From Chondrilla cf. caribensis (lineage: Eukaryota; Porifera; Demospongiae; Chondrillida; Chondrillidae): 64,000 bases of DNA. The DNA lies in the NCBI GenBank assembly GCA_964020155.1, contig OZ026567.1, positions 1,002,382 to 1,066,381 on the forward strand, read 5' to 3'. Both the position numbers and the translations under genes were made by a program. The notes under the pieces are model-generated. The model was not told the origin of the DNA, did not search any database, and was given only the letters and a program-made list of their open reading frames with translations. Shown here piece by piece: positions 15,643 through 27,984 of this stretch. The stretch's first letter is position 1; each line of letters starts with the position of its first letter.

Positions 15643-17229
15643 AGCAACCTAATCCTATAACCCTACAACCCTAAAAATGCACTACTGAAATGAATATTGA
15701 AACCTGACTCTCATGCCATCCTATAGTTAGGTGTGTGGGATTCAACCACTGTTATCTCTTAGACAGGATGTGGTTTTAGTATGATAATATTCACACAGGC
15801 AATGACTCCATAGGTGGTCTACTGGTCTCCAGGATGCCCCCACATCTACGGTCTCAAACCAGGTCAAACATTAGTTTTCTCGAAACATGACGAATGTGTA
15901 TGCACAATGCACATAATAACATATACAAATGTACAGTACATGTACACTGTCACATGCACACACATGCAGTGCATGTACATACACGTGCCCACATTCACAC
16001 AACGCATATGTACACACTGCTGGTTCTTGTCAGGTGGGCCTAATTCTGCTGTTGAAGGAATTCCTGGGATTTGGATATTGAGGTCCTACTCCTGAGTTGC
16101 TCTACATATACGTGGAGTTTTGCAGTATTATATTGTGTTCATTGGATGTGTACATGTTCTGATTTCAAGGATACAGCCAATTTAGACTGTTTTATAACCA
16201 ACCATCATTGAAACACCGAAGTACAAAATTGTATTCACCCGTATACCCATAACATGTAGCACACGCATCCACAGCACATGCACACACACACAAAACATAT
16301 CAAACACACGTACAGTCGGGAAATATGTCACACCCACAACCATAACACATCACAGACACCTGTGCCCATGTACAATCCCACACACATATGCATACCTGTA
16401 TGCATACACATAAATAGCTTGCGAGTACAGTGTATGGGTCAGGTTCTGGCTCCCACAATCTGATCCTTCTCATGTCTGTGATTCCATATGGCCTTTCATG
16501 ACGAGTTTATGGTATGACAAGTTTGAATGAGCATAGGGATAGAATTGACAAACTTTTGTGATTGTGTGCGGGTGTGTGCCAAGGTATATTCAGCTCCTGA
16601 AACATGAGTTGGAGTCCCACGCACATGTCTACTTCTATACATAGTATGTATACGTAATATATGCTTCAGCTATTGATACTGTAAGGATAAATTTAGTAAA
16701 GCATTTTGGATTGTAACAGTTGTGAAATTTCAAAGATGAAGAGATTGACGTACAAGGTCAGTATGTACCAATGTTTGGTTGGTATCTTTAGTGGAGTTTG
16801 TTGTACAGTGCCAGCCTAGGTTTGCCTCTCTGTTGAGTACGAGCAACAAAGATAAGAGTTTGCCCTGTAAATGCAGAACTACGGGTTTCACCCAGAACTA
16901 CTATGCTCAAGACTGACAGACTAAACAGACTAAGTATAATTAAATTGTTCATGTAGAAAGAGGTATTTATGGCTAGACTCCATGTTACATGGCATTTTTG
17001 AATACGATTCCCCAGTATAATACTTAGTTCAGGGTAGTGATCAGTACAGACTTCCAAGAGGTATCAGACCGAGTGAAAAGTATACATCACCATGGCCTCA
17101 ATCACAATCATACCTGCAAGATGTATATATGGCTCCTCTAATTTCACATTTGGAGTAGTTTTCAAAATCGTGATGTGTTTGACATTTCAAGTCCAAAGTC
17201 AACATATAATCCTCATTATCTTCCCACAG

Positions 17230-20200
17230 ATGAAGACTGTTTTTGGAGGACTTCATCTAGTTTTACTGTTCAATGTCATTTCTTTGATGTCTCCAACTGT
17301 TGCATCAACTTCTACTGAATCCGTTGTAGAGCCTACAATAACCTCAGACTTGCCTTCTTACATGTCCTCTGTTGTGGAAGACACTAGTGGTATCATATCG
17401 ATGACGTCTGTGGTAACGACCTCTTCATTAGTGCCAACTTCTGTAGAGCCTACACCATCTTCCATGCCATCACATTCCCCAGTGGAGGCGACTTCAGTGA
17501 TCCCAGCAATGACCTCCGAGGGGGTAGTCACTTCGTCTGTGACACTCATTGTAAGTCTGCCTACATCAAACCAGGTTAAAATCACCAAGTACATGCTGTA
17601 CTTTGTTAGAAAAGTTAATATTATCGAGATACACACGTATACATGTCTCGGCACACTTTACCTATTCTATTCACGTGTAAGTTGTAATGTATGTGAGAAG
17701 GAATGCACGTGCTTGGGTTTCAGGAGCTGATATTTGACAAAACACACACACACACACACATGCACACACGCACGCACAAACATTTCCCAGCTATTATGTA
17801 ATGTACCTCTATTATTTGTCTATTCTTTCTTCCTACATAGGTTCCTACACCAGCCCCAATATGTATGTTGATATAATTGATCTTCTATTGTATGTATATC
17901 TTGGATTAACAATTGTCTTAACATTGTTACTAGTTTGTCTCAATGAAACCAACACTACATTGTGTATTACTCTGACATGGCCTTCAACTCCTGTTGGAGA
18001 GACCTCAACCCTCTCTTGTCCTAACACCAACAGAAGTGCTACTAGGAACTGTTCTGTGGGAGGAGTGTGGGAACAACCTTATGTTTGTGACTGTTTGACT
18101 CAGGGAATTTCTCAGCAACTCTGTAATGTATGTGACTCCATCCCTTCTCTCTGTACTGTGGTTGTACTCATGTTGTTGGTCCCTTCTCTCCCCTCCTTGT
18201 AGAATCCAGTAGATGCATTGGGGAATGTAACTTTGAACACCACCTTGACAAGTGAAGTTGTCAAAGTCATTATCTCAACTTTGGAGATTGTCATCAGCGG
18301 TCCAAGTCAAAACCAAATCCTTCAAAGTAGTAAGGTTTGTTTGATGGATGTGGAGTATTGGTTGGTTGCAAGTTCTTTGTCATACTGTCATGATGCTAAT
18401 CACTGTCAGACTAGTCTTACCAAATAAATATAGAAAGTGCATGGGCATTTTTACCATACAGAACTACGTAGCTGTGCCTTACGATTTATCTTACCTTTAT
18501 AAATTGAAAGTAATATTTATAACTAATTAACGTAATGCGGCATTCAATTGACATGATTATATTAACTGTAAATTTCATTATTTTATAACATGGTAACACA
18601 TGATTTGAAAAATGCATTCATTTTAATGATGACATTGTACCTACATCCAATTTCATTGCATGCATCATTCCAGGGCAGAATGGACGTGTTAAACGTGGTG
18701 GAAGTATTAGTAAGTATCAGGGAAGGTACTGTCGACGATGGATGTACAGTTGATTTGGAAAATACGTTAGTTGGTGATGAACAGTACCTCTGTTCACGTT
18801 AATGTGTACATTTAATGCTGGATGTCCTTAAATTATGCTTCTCCTTGCCAATCCAGGATAGCTGTTTCCCTGGATGCTCTGATTGCCAACACACCAGTGG
18901 AACCTGGAGGACAGAGAACCATTAACAGTCAAGGAGGAACTGTACGATGTGTTGCAACCCGTCCAACTGTAGACACCATAAATACTACAGGAATACAGAT
19001 CCAAGGGACCTGTGTCAACCTACCTCCTGGTGCTGCTATGAAGATCTTAGGAAGCAGTTTGGGTGGTGGCAATGCTACATTAGCCGGAATAACCTTTACA
19101 AATGAGGACGGGACCTTCCAACCCCAAGATCCATCATTTTCACTTGGTAGCAATCTGGTTGACATCATCTTGGTAGATGAGAACGGAACTGTTCCTGTAT
19201 CCAATCTAAGTGCAGACTTTAGGATCATGTTTGAACTCCACAGAAATGTATGCAAGTGTTGTGTTTTGTGTATATGCTTTGTGTACATTCACTCATGTGA
19301 TGTAGTAGTACACTGTTGAATTATCACATTATATAAATACATATTTTAGGATATGTCTAATGGATCACCAACCTGTTCCGTTTGGGATGTCTCCAAGCAA
19401 GACTGGAGTTCTGATGGTTGTGAAGTGATTAATGTGACTGCAAATTCTGTGAAATGTGCTTGTAATCAGCTGGGTATCTTTGGCTCCCTGGTGGTGAGTA
19501 GTGTGTGTTTGTGAATGTGTGTGTGTGTGTGTCCATCAAACAATACACTTCAACCCATGGCATACCAGTTATTTTAGTGCAGTTATCAGTAGGTAAGATA
19601 ATTATAATAACCCTAACCCAGTCACATTAAGCGGGTTAGGTGAGGTTAGTATTGCATGCTGCACGCCCACTGATTATCCATGTTCTCTATATCTGCAAAT
19701 AATGTAAATGCATGTGATTTTTATTCACTCAATGAATACAATTCTGTTCTCTCTTTTCTGTGGTTGTACAAAGTTTATTTTACTTCCTAGGAAGTGACCC
19801 CTTCTCTATCAGATGTACCTGAGATGACGTCCTCTCCATCAGTGTTAGCTGAAGTGACCCCTTCTCTATCAGATGTACCTGAGATGACGTCCTCTCCATC
19901 AGTGTTAGCTGAAGTGACCTCCTCTCTATCAGATGTACCTGAGATGACATCTTCTTCATCAGTGTTAGCTGAAGTGACCTCCTCTCTATCAGATGTACCT
20001 GAGATGATGACGTCTTCTCCATCAGTGTTACCTGAAGTGACCTTCTCTCTATCCTATGTACCTGAGTTGACATCTTCTTCATCAGTGTTAGCTGAAGTGA
20101 CTTTCTCTCTATCCGATGTACCTGAGTTGACATCTTCTTCATCAGTGTTAGCTGAAGTGACATCCTCCTTATCGGACGTACCTGAGATGACATCCTCTCC

Positions 20201-23200
20201 ATTAGTATTAGTCGAAGTGACCTCCTCCCTATCAGATGTACCTGAGATGACATCCTCTCCATCAGTGTTAGTCGAAGTGACCTCCACTCTATCAGATATA
20301 CCTGAGATGACATCTTCTTCATCAGTGTTAGTCGAAGTGACCTCCACTCTATCAGATGTACCTGAAATGACATCTTCTTCATCAGTGTTACCTGAAGTGA
20401 CCTCCTCTCTATCAGATGTGCCTGAGATGACATCTTCTTCATCAGTGTTAGCTGAAGTGACATCCTCTCTATCAGATGTACCTGAGATGACATCTGCTTC
20501 ATCGGTGTTAGCTGAAATGACCTCCTCACTATCGGATGTACCTGAGATGACATCCTCTCCATTAGTATTAGTCGAAGTGACCTCCTCCCTATCAGATGTA
20601 CCTGAGATGACATCTTCATCAGTGTTAGTCAAAGTGACCTCCACTCTATCAGATGTACCTGAAATGACATCTTCTTCATCAGTGTTAGCTGAAGTGACCT
20701 CCTCTCTATCAGATGTACCTGAAATGACATCTTCTTCATCAGTGTTAGCTGAAGTGACCTCCTCTCTATCAGATGTACCTGAGATGACATCTTCTTCATC
20801 AGTGTTAGCTGAAGTGACCTCCACTCTATCAGATGTACCTGAAATGACATCTTCTTCATCAGTGTTAGCTGAAGTGACCTCCTCTCTATCAGATGTACCT
20901 GAGATGACATCTTCTTCATCAGTGTTAGCTGAAGTGACCTCCTCTCTATCAGATGTACCTGAAATGACATCTTCTTCATCAGTGTTAGCTGAAGTGACCT
21001 CCACTCTATCAGATGTACCTGAAATGACATCTTCTTCATCAGTGTTAGCTGAAGTGACCTCCTCTCTATCAGATGTGTCTGAGATGACATCTTCTTCATC
21101 AGTGTTAGCTGAAATGACCTCCTCTCTATCAGATGTACTTGAGACTGCTCCATCATCGACTCTAGAGACTCCTCGATCATCAACTCCAGAGACTCCATCC
21201 CCTTCAGTGACTGTTTCTGAGACATCAGTTCCCACTTTCCCAACACCGTCTGTAGCAGGTATGTTTATCTGTCTATCGATAATCATTAGTAGCAATCATC
21301 TGCCATACTGATGTTACCTTGAGAATTTTGTCTTAACCTTGCAACTAGTGTGTCCTGAAGAAAACAAGACTACATCGGGTATCACTCTTACATGGCCTTC
21401 AACTCCTGTTGGAGAGATCTCAACCCTCCCTTGTCCTAACACCGACGGGAATGCTACTAGGAACTGTACTATGGGAGGAGTATGGGAACAACCTTATGTT
21501 TGTGACTGCTTAACTCAGGGAATTTCTCAGCAACTCTGTAATGTATGTGACTCCATCCCTTCTCTCTGTACTATGGTTGTACTCATGTTGTTGGTCCCTT
21601 CTCTCCCCTGTGTGTAGAATCCAGTAGATGCATTGGGGAATGTAACTTTGAACACCACCTTGACAAGTGAAGTTGTGGTAGTCATTATCTCAACTTTGGA
21701 GATAGTCATCAGTGGTCCAAGTCAAAGCCAAATCCTTCAAAGTAGTGAGGTTGGTTTGTGGGATTTGGAGTATTGGTTGGTGGCAAGTTTTTATTAATAC
21801 TGTCATGATGCTAATCATTGTCAGACTAGTCTTAGATAACTATAATGCATGGCTTTTACCATACAGAACTGTGCCTTACGATAATATTATTGTCTGTCTT
21901 ACCTTTATAAATTGAAAGTAATATTTATAACTACTTATCGTAATATGGTATTCAACTGACACTATTATATTAACTGTATAATACAATAATATATGACATG
22001 TTAAGTTAATGTCATTTTAATGATGACATTGTACCTACATCCAATTTTATTGCATACATCATTCCAGGGCAGACTGAAAGTGTTGAACGTGGTGGAAGTA
22101 TTAGTAAGTATCAGGGAAGGTACTGTTGACAATGGATCTACAGTTGATTTGGAAAATACGTTAGTTGGTGATGAACAGTACCTGTGTTCACGTTAATGTG
22201 TACATTTAATGTTGGATGTCCTTCAATTATGCTTCTCCTTGCCAATCCAGGATAGCTGTTTCCCTGAATGCTTTAATTGCCAACACACCAGTGTCTCTTG
22301 GAGGACAGAGAACCATTAACAGTCAAGGAGGAACTGTACGATGTGTTGCAACCCGTCCAACTGTAGACACCATAAATACTACAGGAATACAGATCCAAGG
22401 GACCTGTGTCAACCTACCTCCTGGTGCTGCTATGAAGATCTTAGGAAGCAGTTTGGGTGGTGGCAATGCTACATTAGCCGTAATAACCTTTACAAATGAG
22501 GACGGGACCTTCCAACCCCAAGATCCGTCATTTTCACTGGGCAGCAATCTGGTTGACATCATCTTGGTAGATGAGAACGGAACTGTTCCTGTATCCAATC
22601 TAAGTGCAGACTTTAGGATCATGTTTGAACTCCACAGAAATGTATGCAAGTGTTGTGTTTTGTGTATATGCTTTGTGTACATTCACTCATGTGATGTAGT
22701 AGTACACTGTTGAATTATCACATTATATATTAAATACATATTTTAGGATATGTCTAATGGATCACCAACCTGTTCCGTTTGGGATGTCTCCAAGCAAGAC
22801 TGGAGTTCTGATGGTTGTGAAGTGATTAATGTGACTGCAAATTCTGTGAAATGTGCTTGTAATCAGCTGGGTATCTTTGGCTCCCTGGTGGTGAGTAGTG
22901 TGTGTTTGTGAATGTGTGTGTGTGTCCATCAAATAATACACTTCAACCCAATGGCATACAAGTTATTATAGTGCAGTTATCAGTAGGTGAGATTATTATA
23001 ATACCCTTAACCCGTTCACATTAAGAGGGTTGGATGAGGTTAGCACAGCATACCGTACGCCTACTCTATAGGTACTGTGTACTTAAAATCTGCAAATAAT
23101 GTAATTGGGATCCATATGATTTTCATTCGCTCAATGAATACAATCCCATTCTCTCACTTCTGTGGTTGTACAAAGTTTTTACAACCCAGATCTATATGAA

Positions 23201-25135
23201 CGTGATTCTCTTCTCTCTTTTCTGTGGTTGTACAAAACTTGTTTATTTCCTTCATTTCCTATGTACATAGAATACTTCCATAGTTACTCCATTGTCATCA
23301 GAAACTCTATCACCATCAGAGACTCCGATTCTAATAGAGACTACATTGTCATCAGAGATCACATTGCCATCAGATATTTCATTACCATCAGAGACCCCAT
23401 TGCCATCGGAGACTACATCAGGGACTCCATTGCCATCAGAGACTTCATCACCATCAGCGACTCCTTTGCCATCAGAGACTCCATCACCATCAGTGACTCC
23501 ATCGCAATCAGAGACTCCATTGTCATCAGAGACTACATTGCAATTAGAGACTCCATCACCATCAGAGACTCGATCACCATCAGAGATTCCATTGCCGTCA
23601 GGAACCCTATCACCATCAGAGACCCTATCACCATCAGAGACTCCATTGCCATCAGAGACCCTATCACCATCAGAGACTCCATTGCCATCAGAGACCCTAT
23701 CACCATCAGAGACTCCATTGCCATCAGAGACTCTACCATCGACTACAGAGATACCTGGACCACTGACTACAGAGGCTCCATCCCCTTCAGTGACTGTTTC
23801 CGAGACATCACTTCCCACTTCCCCAACACCGTCTGTAGCAGGTATGTTCATCTTTCTATCTATAATCATTAGTAGCAATCATCTACCATAATACTGATGC
23901 TACCTTGAGAGTTTTGTCTTAACCTTGCAACTAGTGTGTCCTGAAGAAAAGAAGACTACATCGGGTATCACACTTACATGGCCTTCAACTCCTATTGGAG
24001 AGACCTCAACCCTCTCTTGTCCTAACGCCAACGGGAATGCTACCAGGAACTGTACTGTAGGAGGAATATGGGAACAACCTTATGTTCAGGAATGTACTTG
24101 TCCTGAAGATACCAACACTACATCGGGTATCACTCTTACATGGCCTTCAACTCCTATTGGAGAGATCTCAACCCTCTCTTGTCCTAACGCTGACGGGAAT
24201 GCTACCAGGAACTGTACTGTAGGAGGAATATGGGAACAACCTTATGTTCAGGAATGTACTTGTCCTGAAGAAACCAACACAACATCGGGTATCACACTTA
24301 CATGGCCTTCAACTCCTATTGGAGAGATCTCAACCCTCTCTTGTCCTAACGCTGACGGGAATGCTACCAGGAACTGTACTGTAGGAGGAATATGGGAACA
24401 ACCTTATGTTCAGGAATGTACTTGTCCTGAAGATACCAACACTACATCGGGTATCACTCTTACATGGCCTTCAACTCCCATTGGAGAGACTTCAACCCTC
24501 TCTTGTCCTAACACCAACAGAAGTGCAACCAGGAACTGTACTGTAGGAGGAGTATGGGAACAACCTTATGTTTGTGACTGCTTGACTCAGGGAATTTCTC
24601 AGCAACTCTGTNNNNNNNNNNNNNNNNNNNNNNNNNNNNNNNNNNNNNNNNNNNNNNNNNNNNNNNNNNNNNNNNNNNNNNNNNNNNNNNNNNNNNNNNN
24701 NNNNNNNNNNNNNNNNNNNNNNNNNNNNNNNNNNNNNNNNNNNNNNNNNNNNNNNNNNNNNNNNNNNNNNNNNNNNNNNNNNNNNNNNNNNNNNNNNNNN
24801 NNNNNNNNNNNTTGTCCGTTGGTGTAACAGTCACGATTGTGATCTCAACCTTCGTGGCTACTGTGGTTCTAACTGCTGGCATTGGTATTGTTATCTTTCT
24901 CCTTATCAAGTAAGTCTAAATGTACAGTGGGTCCCCGTGTCTCAGCTACAAGTACATTTTGTTCATAATATCAATAAATTGTATAATTATGTTCATCCAC
25001 ACACATGCACACACTGTGCACACATGCTTGCATGCTTGCAAATTTATACACAAGAGCACCACACACACATGTGCTTGTACACACCCACAAACATGCACAT
25101 TCATGCACATACAAATGTATATTATGTTTGGATAC

Positions 25136-25201
<66 letters not shown>

Positions 25202-25380
25202 CACATGCACACACACATGCACACACACAAGCACACACACACTGCGTCCATGGAGTAACTTCAATTATTATACTGTGTTTCTCTTCTAACAGGGCTAGGA
25301 AAGTCAGCATGAAGCCAGTAGGCACTGATGCTTCATTAGCCAACCAGCCGGCTGCCTTGGTGATGGAAAACTACACCTAG
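17230..25380 (+). CDS. Gene D: single-pass receptor with repeated mucin-HRM-GAIN-GPS modules
   Basis: Exons: 17230-17550, 17841-17862, 17934-18127, 18203-18334, 18674-18765, 18857-19247, 19350-19493, 19791-21258, 21349-21542, 21618-21749, 22068-22159, 22251-22641, 22747-22890, 23271-23841, 23935-24611 (cut by the N gap), a membrane exon to 24909, and 25293-25380. Phases agree throughout. Order: signal peptide (MKTVFGGLHLVLLFNVIS), mucin, HRM, GAIN, GPS; mucin, HRM, GAIN, GPS; mucin, four HRMs, gap; membrane helix; 29-residue basic-start tail. HRM, GAIN and GPS are hallmarks of adhesion GPCRs, but only one helix follows, so this is not a GPCR as assembled. Both visible GPS motifs read QLG at the cleavage point and should be uncleaved. 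Likely a cell-surface adhesion or recognition protein; ligand and pathway unknown. The gap hides exons, so the full protein cannot be given. Confidence 0.75.
17841..17862 (+). other. 22-nt micro-exon of gene D
   Basis: Flanked by cctacatag and gtatgt. It encodes VPTPAPI and shifts phase from 0 to 1, which is what the following HRM exon needs. The residues resemble the VPTSPTPSVA end of the mucin exons that precede HRM elsewhere, supporting its use. Confidence 0.6.
17934..18127 (+). other. HRM domain 1 of gene D
   Basis: Exon of 194 nt. HRM (PF02793) signature: LTWPSTPVGETSTLSCP, RNCSVGGVWEQPYVC, with two Trp and the expected Cys. It continues into a Cys-containing extension CDCLTQGISQQLCN found also in HRM 2 and at the end of the four-HRM exon. 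Confidence 0.8.
18203..19247 (+). other. GAIN domain 1 of gene D (four-exon GAIN/GPS unit, first three exons)
   Basis: Exons 18203-18334, 18674-18765 and 18857-19247. The first two are helical (NPVDALGNVTLNTTL; MDVLNVVEVL) as in GAIN subdomain A. The third is beta-rich (LIANTPV, VNLPPGAAMKILG, TFQPQDPSFSLGSNLVDI, RIMFELHRN) as in subdomain B. A Cys pair (VRCVATRP and GTCVNLPP) is present here and in GAIN 2 but absent from genes E and F. Confidence 0.7.
19350..19493 (+). other. GPS motif 1 of gene D, cleavage site altered to QLG
   Basis: 144-nt phase 0-0 exon. The GPS framework is intact: CSVWD, DWSSDGCEV, and KCAC, with all four Cys and both Trp. The usual H-L-T/S cleavage triplet is Q-L-G (CNQLGIFGSL), so the general base and nucleophile are both missing and autoproteolysis is not expected. 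Confidence 0.8.
19791..21258 (+). repeat. Mucin-like exon of gene D: 20-residue tandem repeat
   Basis: About 22 copies of a 60-bp unit encoding EVTSSLSDVPEMTSSSSVLA and variants, in one phase 0-1 exon, ending with a shared SPSVTVSETSVP...TPSVA tail. The same 20-residue unit recurs in genes E and F. Ser/Thr density predicts heavy O-glycosylation and an extended stalk. Confidence 0.9.
21349..22890 (+). other. Second HRM-GAIN-GPS module of gene D
   Basis: Exons 21349-21542 (HRM), 21618-21749, 22068-22159, 22251-22641 (GAIN), 22747-22890 (GPS, again QLG). Exon lengths equal module 1 exactly (194, 132, 92, 391, 144) and most introns align too. The module is therefore a recent segmental duplicate of 17934-19493, offset by about 3.4 kb. 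One visible change is DGC to NGS in the second GAIN exon, which removes a Cys. Confidence 0.8.
23271..23841 (+). repeat. Mucin-like exon of gene D: SETPLP-type repeats
   Basis: 571-nt phase 0-1 exon with short repeats of SETPLPSETLSP type (6-residue periodicity), different from the 20-residue repeat of the previous module, but with the same SPSVTVSETS...TPSVA end. This implies the repeat core can be swapped while exon ends are kept. Confidence 0.85.
23935..24611 (+). other. Four tandem HRM domains in one exon of gene D
   Basis: Four 54-residue (162-bp) HRM units in a single exon; each starts CPE(E/D), has LTWPSTPIGE, SCPN, RNCTVGG and WEQPYV. Three end QEC; the fourth ends in the CDCLTQGISQQLC extension, just before the sequence gap. 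Compare one unit in modules 1 and 2 and about 27 in gene F. Confidence 0.85.
24612..24811. other. Assembly gap of 200 N inside gene D
   Basis: Exactly 200 N, so probably a placeholder length. It separates the fourth HRM from the membrane helix. By analogy with modules 1 and 2, GAIN exons and a GPS exon (about 1.3 kb or more) should be missing here. Confidence 0.9.
24812..25380 (+). other. Transmembrane helix and cytoplasmic tail of gene D
   Basis: The exon emerging from the gap encodes VTIVISTFVATVVLT and AGIGIVIFLLIK, one clear membrane span, with a donor at 24910. Exon 25293-25380 then encodes a 28-residue tail beginning ARKVSMKP and ending ALVMENYT before TAG at 25378. No further helix follows. 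Confidence 0.85.
25137..25245. repeat. CA-rich microsatellite in last intron of gene D
   Basis: About 30 uninterrupted CA units followed by a CACACATGCACA-type degenerate extension. Confidence 0.95.
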
Positions 25381-25539
25381 ATGAAATCAAACCCATTGCT
25401 GATAACTTGATAACAACACAATTGAAAAAAAATTAGATAATAACCAACTTTCCCATGTAATCCACATAGAATGATTAGTATCTTTATCACCATGCATTAG
25501 TCATATTACTCCAGCTGCATTGTATCCTGCACATTCATA

Positions 25540-25669
25540 GCATTCAGCTGTAAATTGTTGTGTACTATAATATACAGTTATTGTACTTGTTGAATGATGA
25601 ATAATCACTGTATAGTTCATCATGTATGGAACTATCTACAGTGTGGGATGGAGGTCCTGTCAGTCTTGT

Positions 25670-25753
<84 letters not shown>

Positions 25754-26110
25754 GTCCATCTAGCTGTTATTATTGTCACTGATTTTCAGCTGTTTCCATT
25801 GCTGTTAAGATGAAGAATGGTTTACTGAAGCATTCCATAAAGACCACAGGAAGCAGTGTGAATGATGAATAATCACTGTATACCATATCATGTATTGTGC
25901 GTGTGTGTGTGTGTGTGTGTGTGTTGTCCATCTAGCTGTTATTATTGTCACTGTTTTTCAGCTGTTTCCATTGCTGTTAAGATGAAGAATTGTTTACTGA
26001 AGCATTCCATAAAGACCACAGGAAGCAGTGTGAATGATGAATAATCACTGTATACCATATCATGTATGGAACTAGCTACAGTGTAGGATGTAGGTCCTGT
26101 CAGTCTTGTA
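25540..26110 (+). repeat. R1-family repeat, partial copies in tandem with GT tracts
   Basis: The phrases gaatgatgaataatcactgtat and gatggaggtcctgtcagtctt recur here and again at 48600-48720 and other R1 sites. Within this stretch a roughly 190-bp segment (ccatctagctgttattattgtcac ... ataatcactg) is duplicated at about 25755 and 25928. GT tracts lie at 25674-25752 and 25898-25923. Confidence 0.75.
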
Positions 26111-26112
26111 TT

Positions 26113-26122
26113 GTGTGTGTGT

Positions 26123-26196
<74 letters not shown>

Positions 26197-26345
26197 ATGT
26201 GTGTGTGTGTGCGTGTTTGTATGTGTGTGTGTGTGCGTGAGTGCACTGCATGTGTGAGTCTGTGTGTGCATATGTCTGTGTATTTGTAAGAATATGTGTG
26301 TGTGTGTTTGCATGCTCGCGCATGTATGTGTGTGTTTGTGCTTGT
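26113..26345. repeat. Long GT microsatellite with degenerate tail
   Basis: About 45 GT units with few interruptions, then a decaying TGTGTGCATG-type tail. Confidence 0.95.
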
Positions 26346-26365
26346 GTGCACATGTATATACATTT

Positions 26366-27880
26366 CCGGTAAGCATACTTAGTCTGTGGTCATCCTTTAG
26401 ACTGTCATCCACAAAATTATATCTCGTTATCATGTGATACCTGTAAGGCAATCCCACCTCAGTCACACAAGCTGATGCCTCAACACCTTGTAAGCAATTT
26501 GGCAGCTTGTGCAGAATACCCACTACAAGTACCTCCCTATACATAACTCTGTCTTGTTCATATTGTTGTAGTACACAGACTATACAGAATATCGTATCCG
26601 TCCTACTTTCACAAAAATCTGTAGTGCTGAATGACTCACTCATCCAGAATCAAGGTATGTACCTTTTAAGACAAGGTCTTGTGGCTGGCAGAACAGGGTG
26701 TTATGTTAGACATCAGTTGGATCAGGTATCCTGTACTGTTGAGTCGTTCTCCCAGTTTATTTTTGTCAATTGTACCATACTATAGATAGATACTCTATAC
26801 TGTGTGTATACATGTGTTTGTTAGTGCTTGTATGCACATGTATATACATTTCCGGTAAGCATACTATGGTCATCCTTTAGACATCCACAAAATTATGTCT
26901 CGTTATCATGTGATACCTGTAATACAATCCCACCTCTGTCACACAAGCTGATGCCTCATCACCTTGTATGCAATTTGGCAGCTTGTGTGTAGATTATCAA
27001 CTACAAGTACCTCCCTATACATAACTCTGTCTTGTTATTATGTTAACATCCCTTTACCAGCATACAAATCAGACTAACTTCTGTAAGTTCATAATATAAT
27101 AATAGTGTACAGACTATACAGAATATATTATCTGTCCTACTTTCTTATTGTGTGTAAGTTACACATAAAGTCTGTAGTATTGAAGGACTCACTCATCCAG
27201 AATCAAGGTATGTACCTTTTAAGACAAGGTCTTGTGGCTGGCAGAACAGGGTGTTATGTTAGGCATCAGTTGGATCAGATGTCCTATAATGTTGAGTCTT
27301 TTTCTGTTTGGTGTTGTCCATTGTATCATAATATACTCTATACTGTGTGTATGCATGTGTGTTAGTGCTTGTGTGCACATGTACATTTCACACTATGATG
27401 TAAGCACACTATGATCATCATTTGGACTTTCATCCACAAAATCATGTCTTGTTATCATATGATACCTGTAATACAATCCCACTTCAGTCATACAAACTGA
27501 TGCCTCATCACCTTGTATGCAATTTGGCAGTTTGTGTAAAATGTCAACCACAAGTACCTCCCTATACATAACTCTGTCTTGTTATTACTTCTATATCCCT
27601 ATACCAGTATATATACAAGTCTGACATCCCTCTCCAAGTTCATATTGCTGTACTGCACAGACTATACAGAATATAATATCTGTCCTACTTTCTTATTGTG
27701 TGTAAGTTACAAAAAAATCTGTAGTGCTGAAGGACTCACTCGTCCAGAATCAAGGTATGTACCTTTTAAGACAAGGTCTTGTGGCTGGCAGAACAGGGTG
27801 TTATGTTAGGCATTGTTATGTTGGATCAGGTATCCTGTACTGTTGAGTCTTTCTCCCAGTTTAGTGTTGTCAATTGTACA
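26366..27880 (+). repeat. Three tandem degenerate copies of a ~0.5-kb repeat
   Basis: Copies begin near 26366, 26853 and 27400. All contain a catcctttagac-type start, acaagctgatgcctca, agtacctccctatacataactctgtcttgtt, and aatcaaggtatgtaccttttaagac. The spacing of one marker is about 476 and 549 bp. Short frames in each copy are conserved only as repeats; no protein family recognised. Confidence 0.8.
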
Positions 27881-27984
27881 GAATGACTAGTAGGTTATAG
27901 ACATAAGCACTTAAGGTCCTTTTCAGATTACTTAATACTTATAAAAAGATTGGCTTCAATAACCGTCAGAAACTCCTGTACAAT

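Larger units (their letters stand above)
13239..17229. other. Intergenic region C-D
   Basis: Nearly 4 kb without a supportable coding exon. Contents: the minisatellite at 13436, a GT tract at 14509-14571, a hairpin-ended MITE-like element at 15355-15642, and 16200-16560, which resembles 55720-55920 (shared phrase cttctcatgtctgtgatt). The promoter of gene D presumably lies near its 3' end, since an acceptor abuts the ATG at 17230. Confidence 0.5.

Noticed and set aside
19605..19625. Telomere-like ccctaaccc sequence
   Set aside because: Only one to two units inside the intron between GPS and mucin exons; no array.
11104..21295. Large minus-strand frames opposite the mucin repeats of genes C and D
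   Set aside because: Repeat-generated open frames without splice support, signal peptide or domain.
24812..25380. A seven-helix GPCR region after the GAIN/GPS of gene D
   Set aside because: Only one hydrophobic span is found before the stop; the same holds for gene E at 45297-45670.
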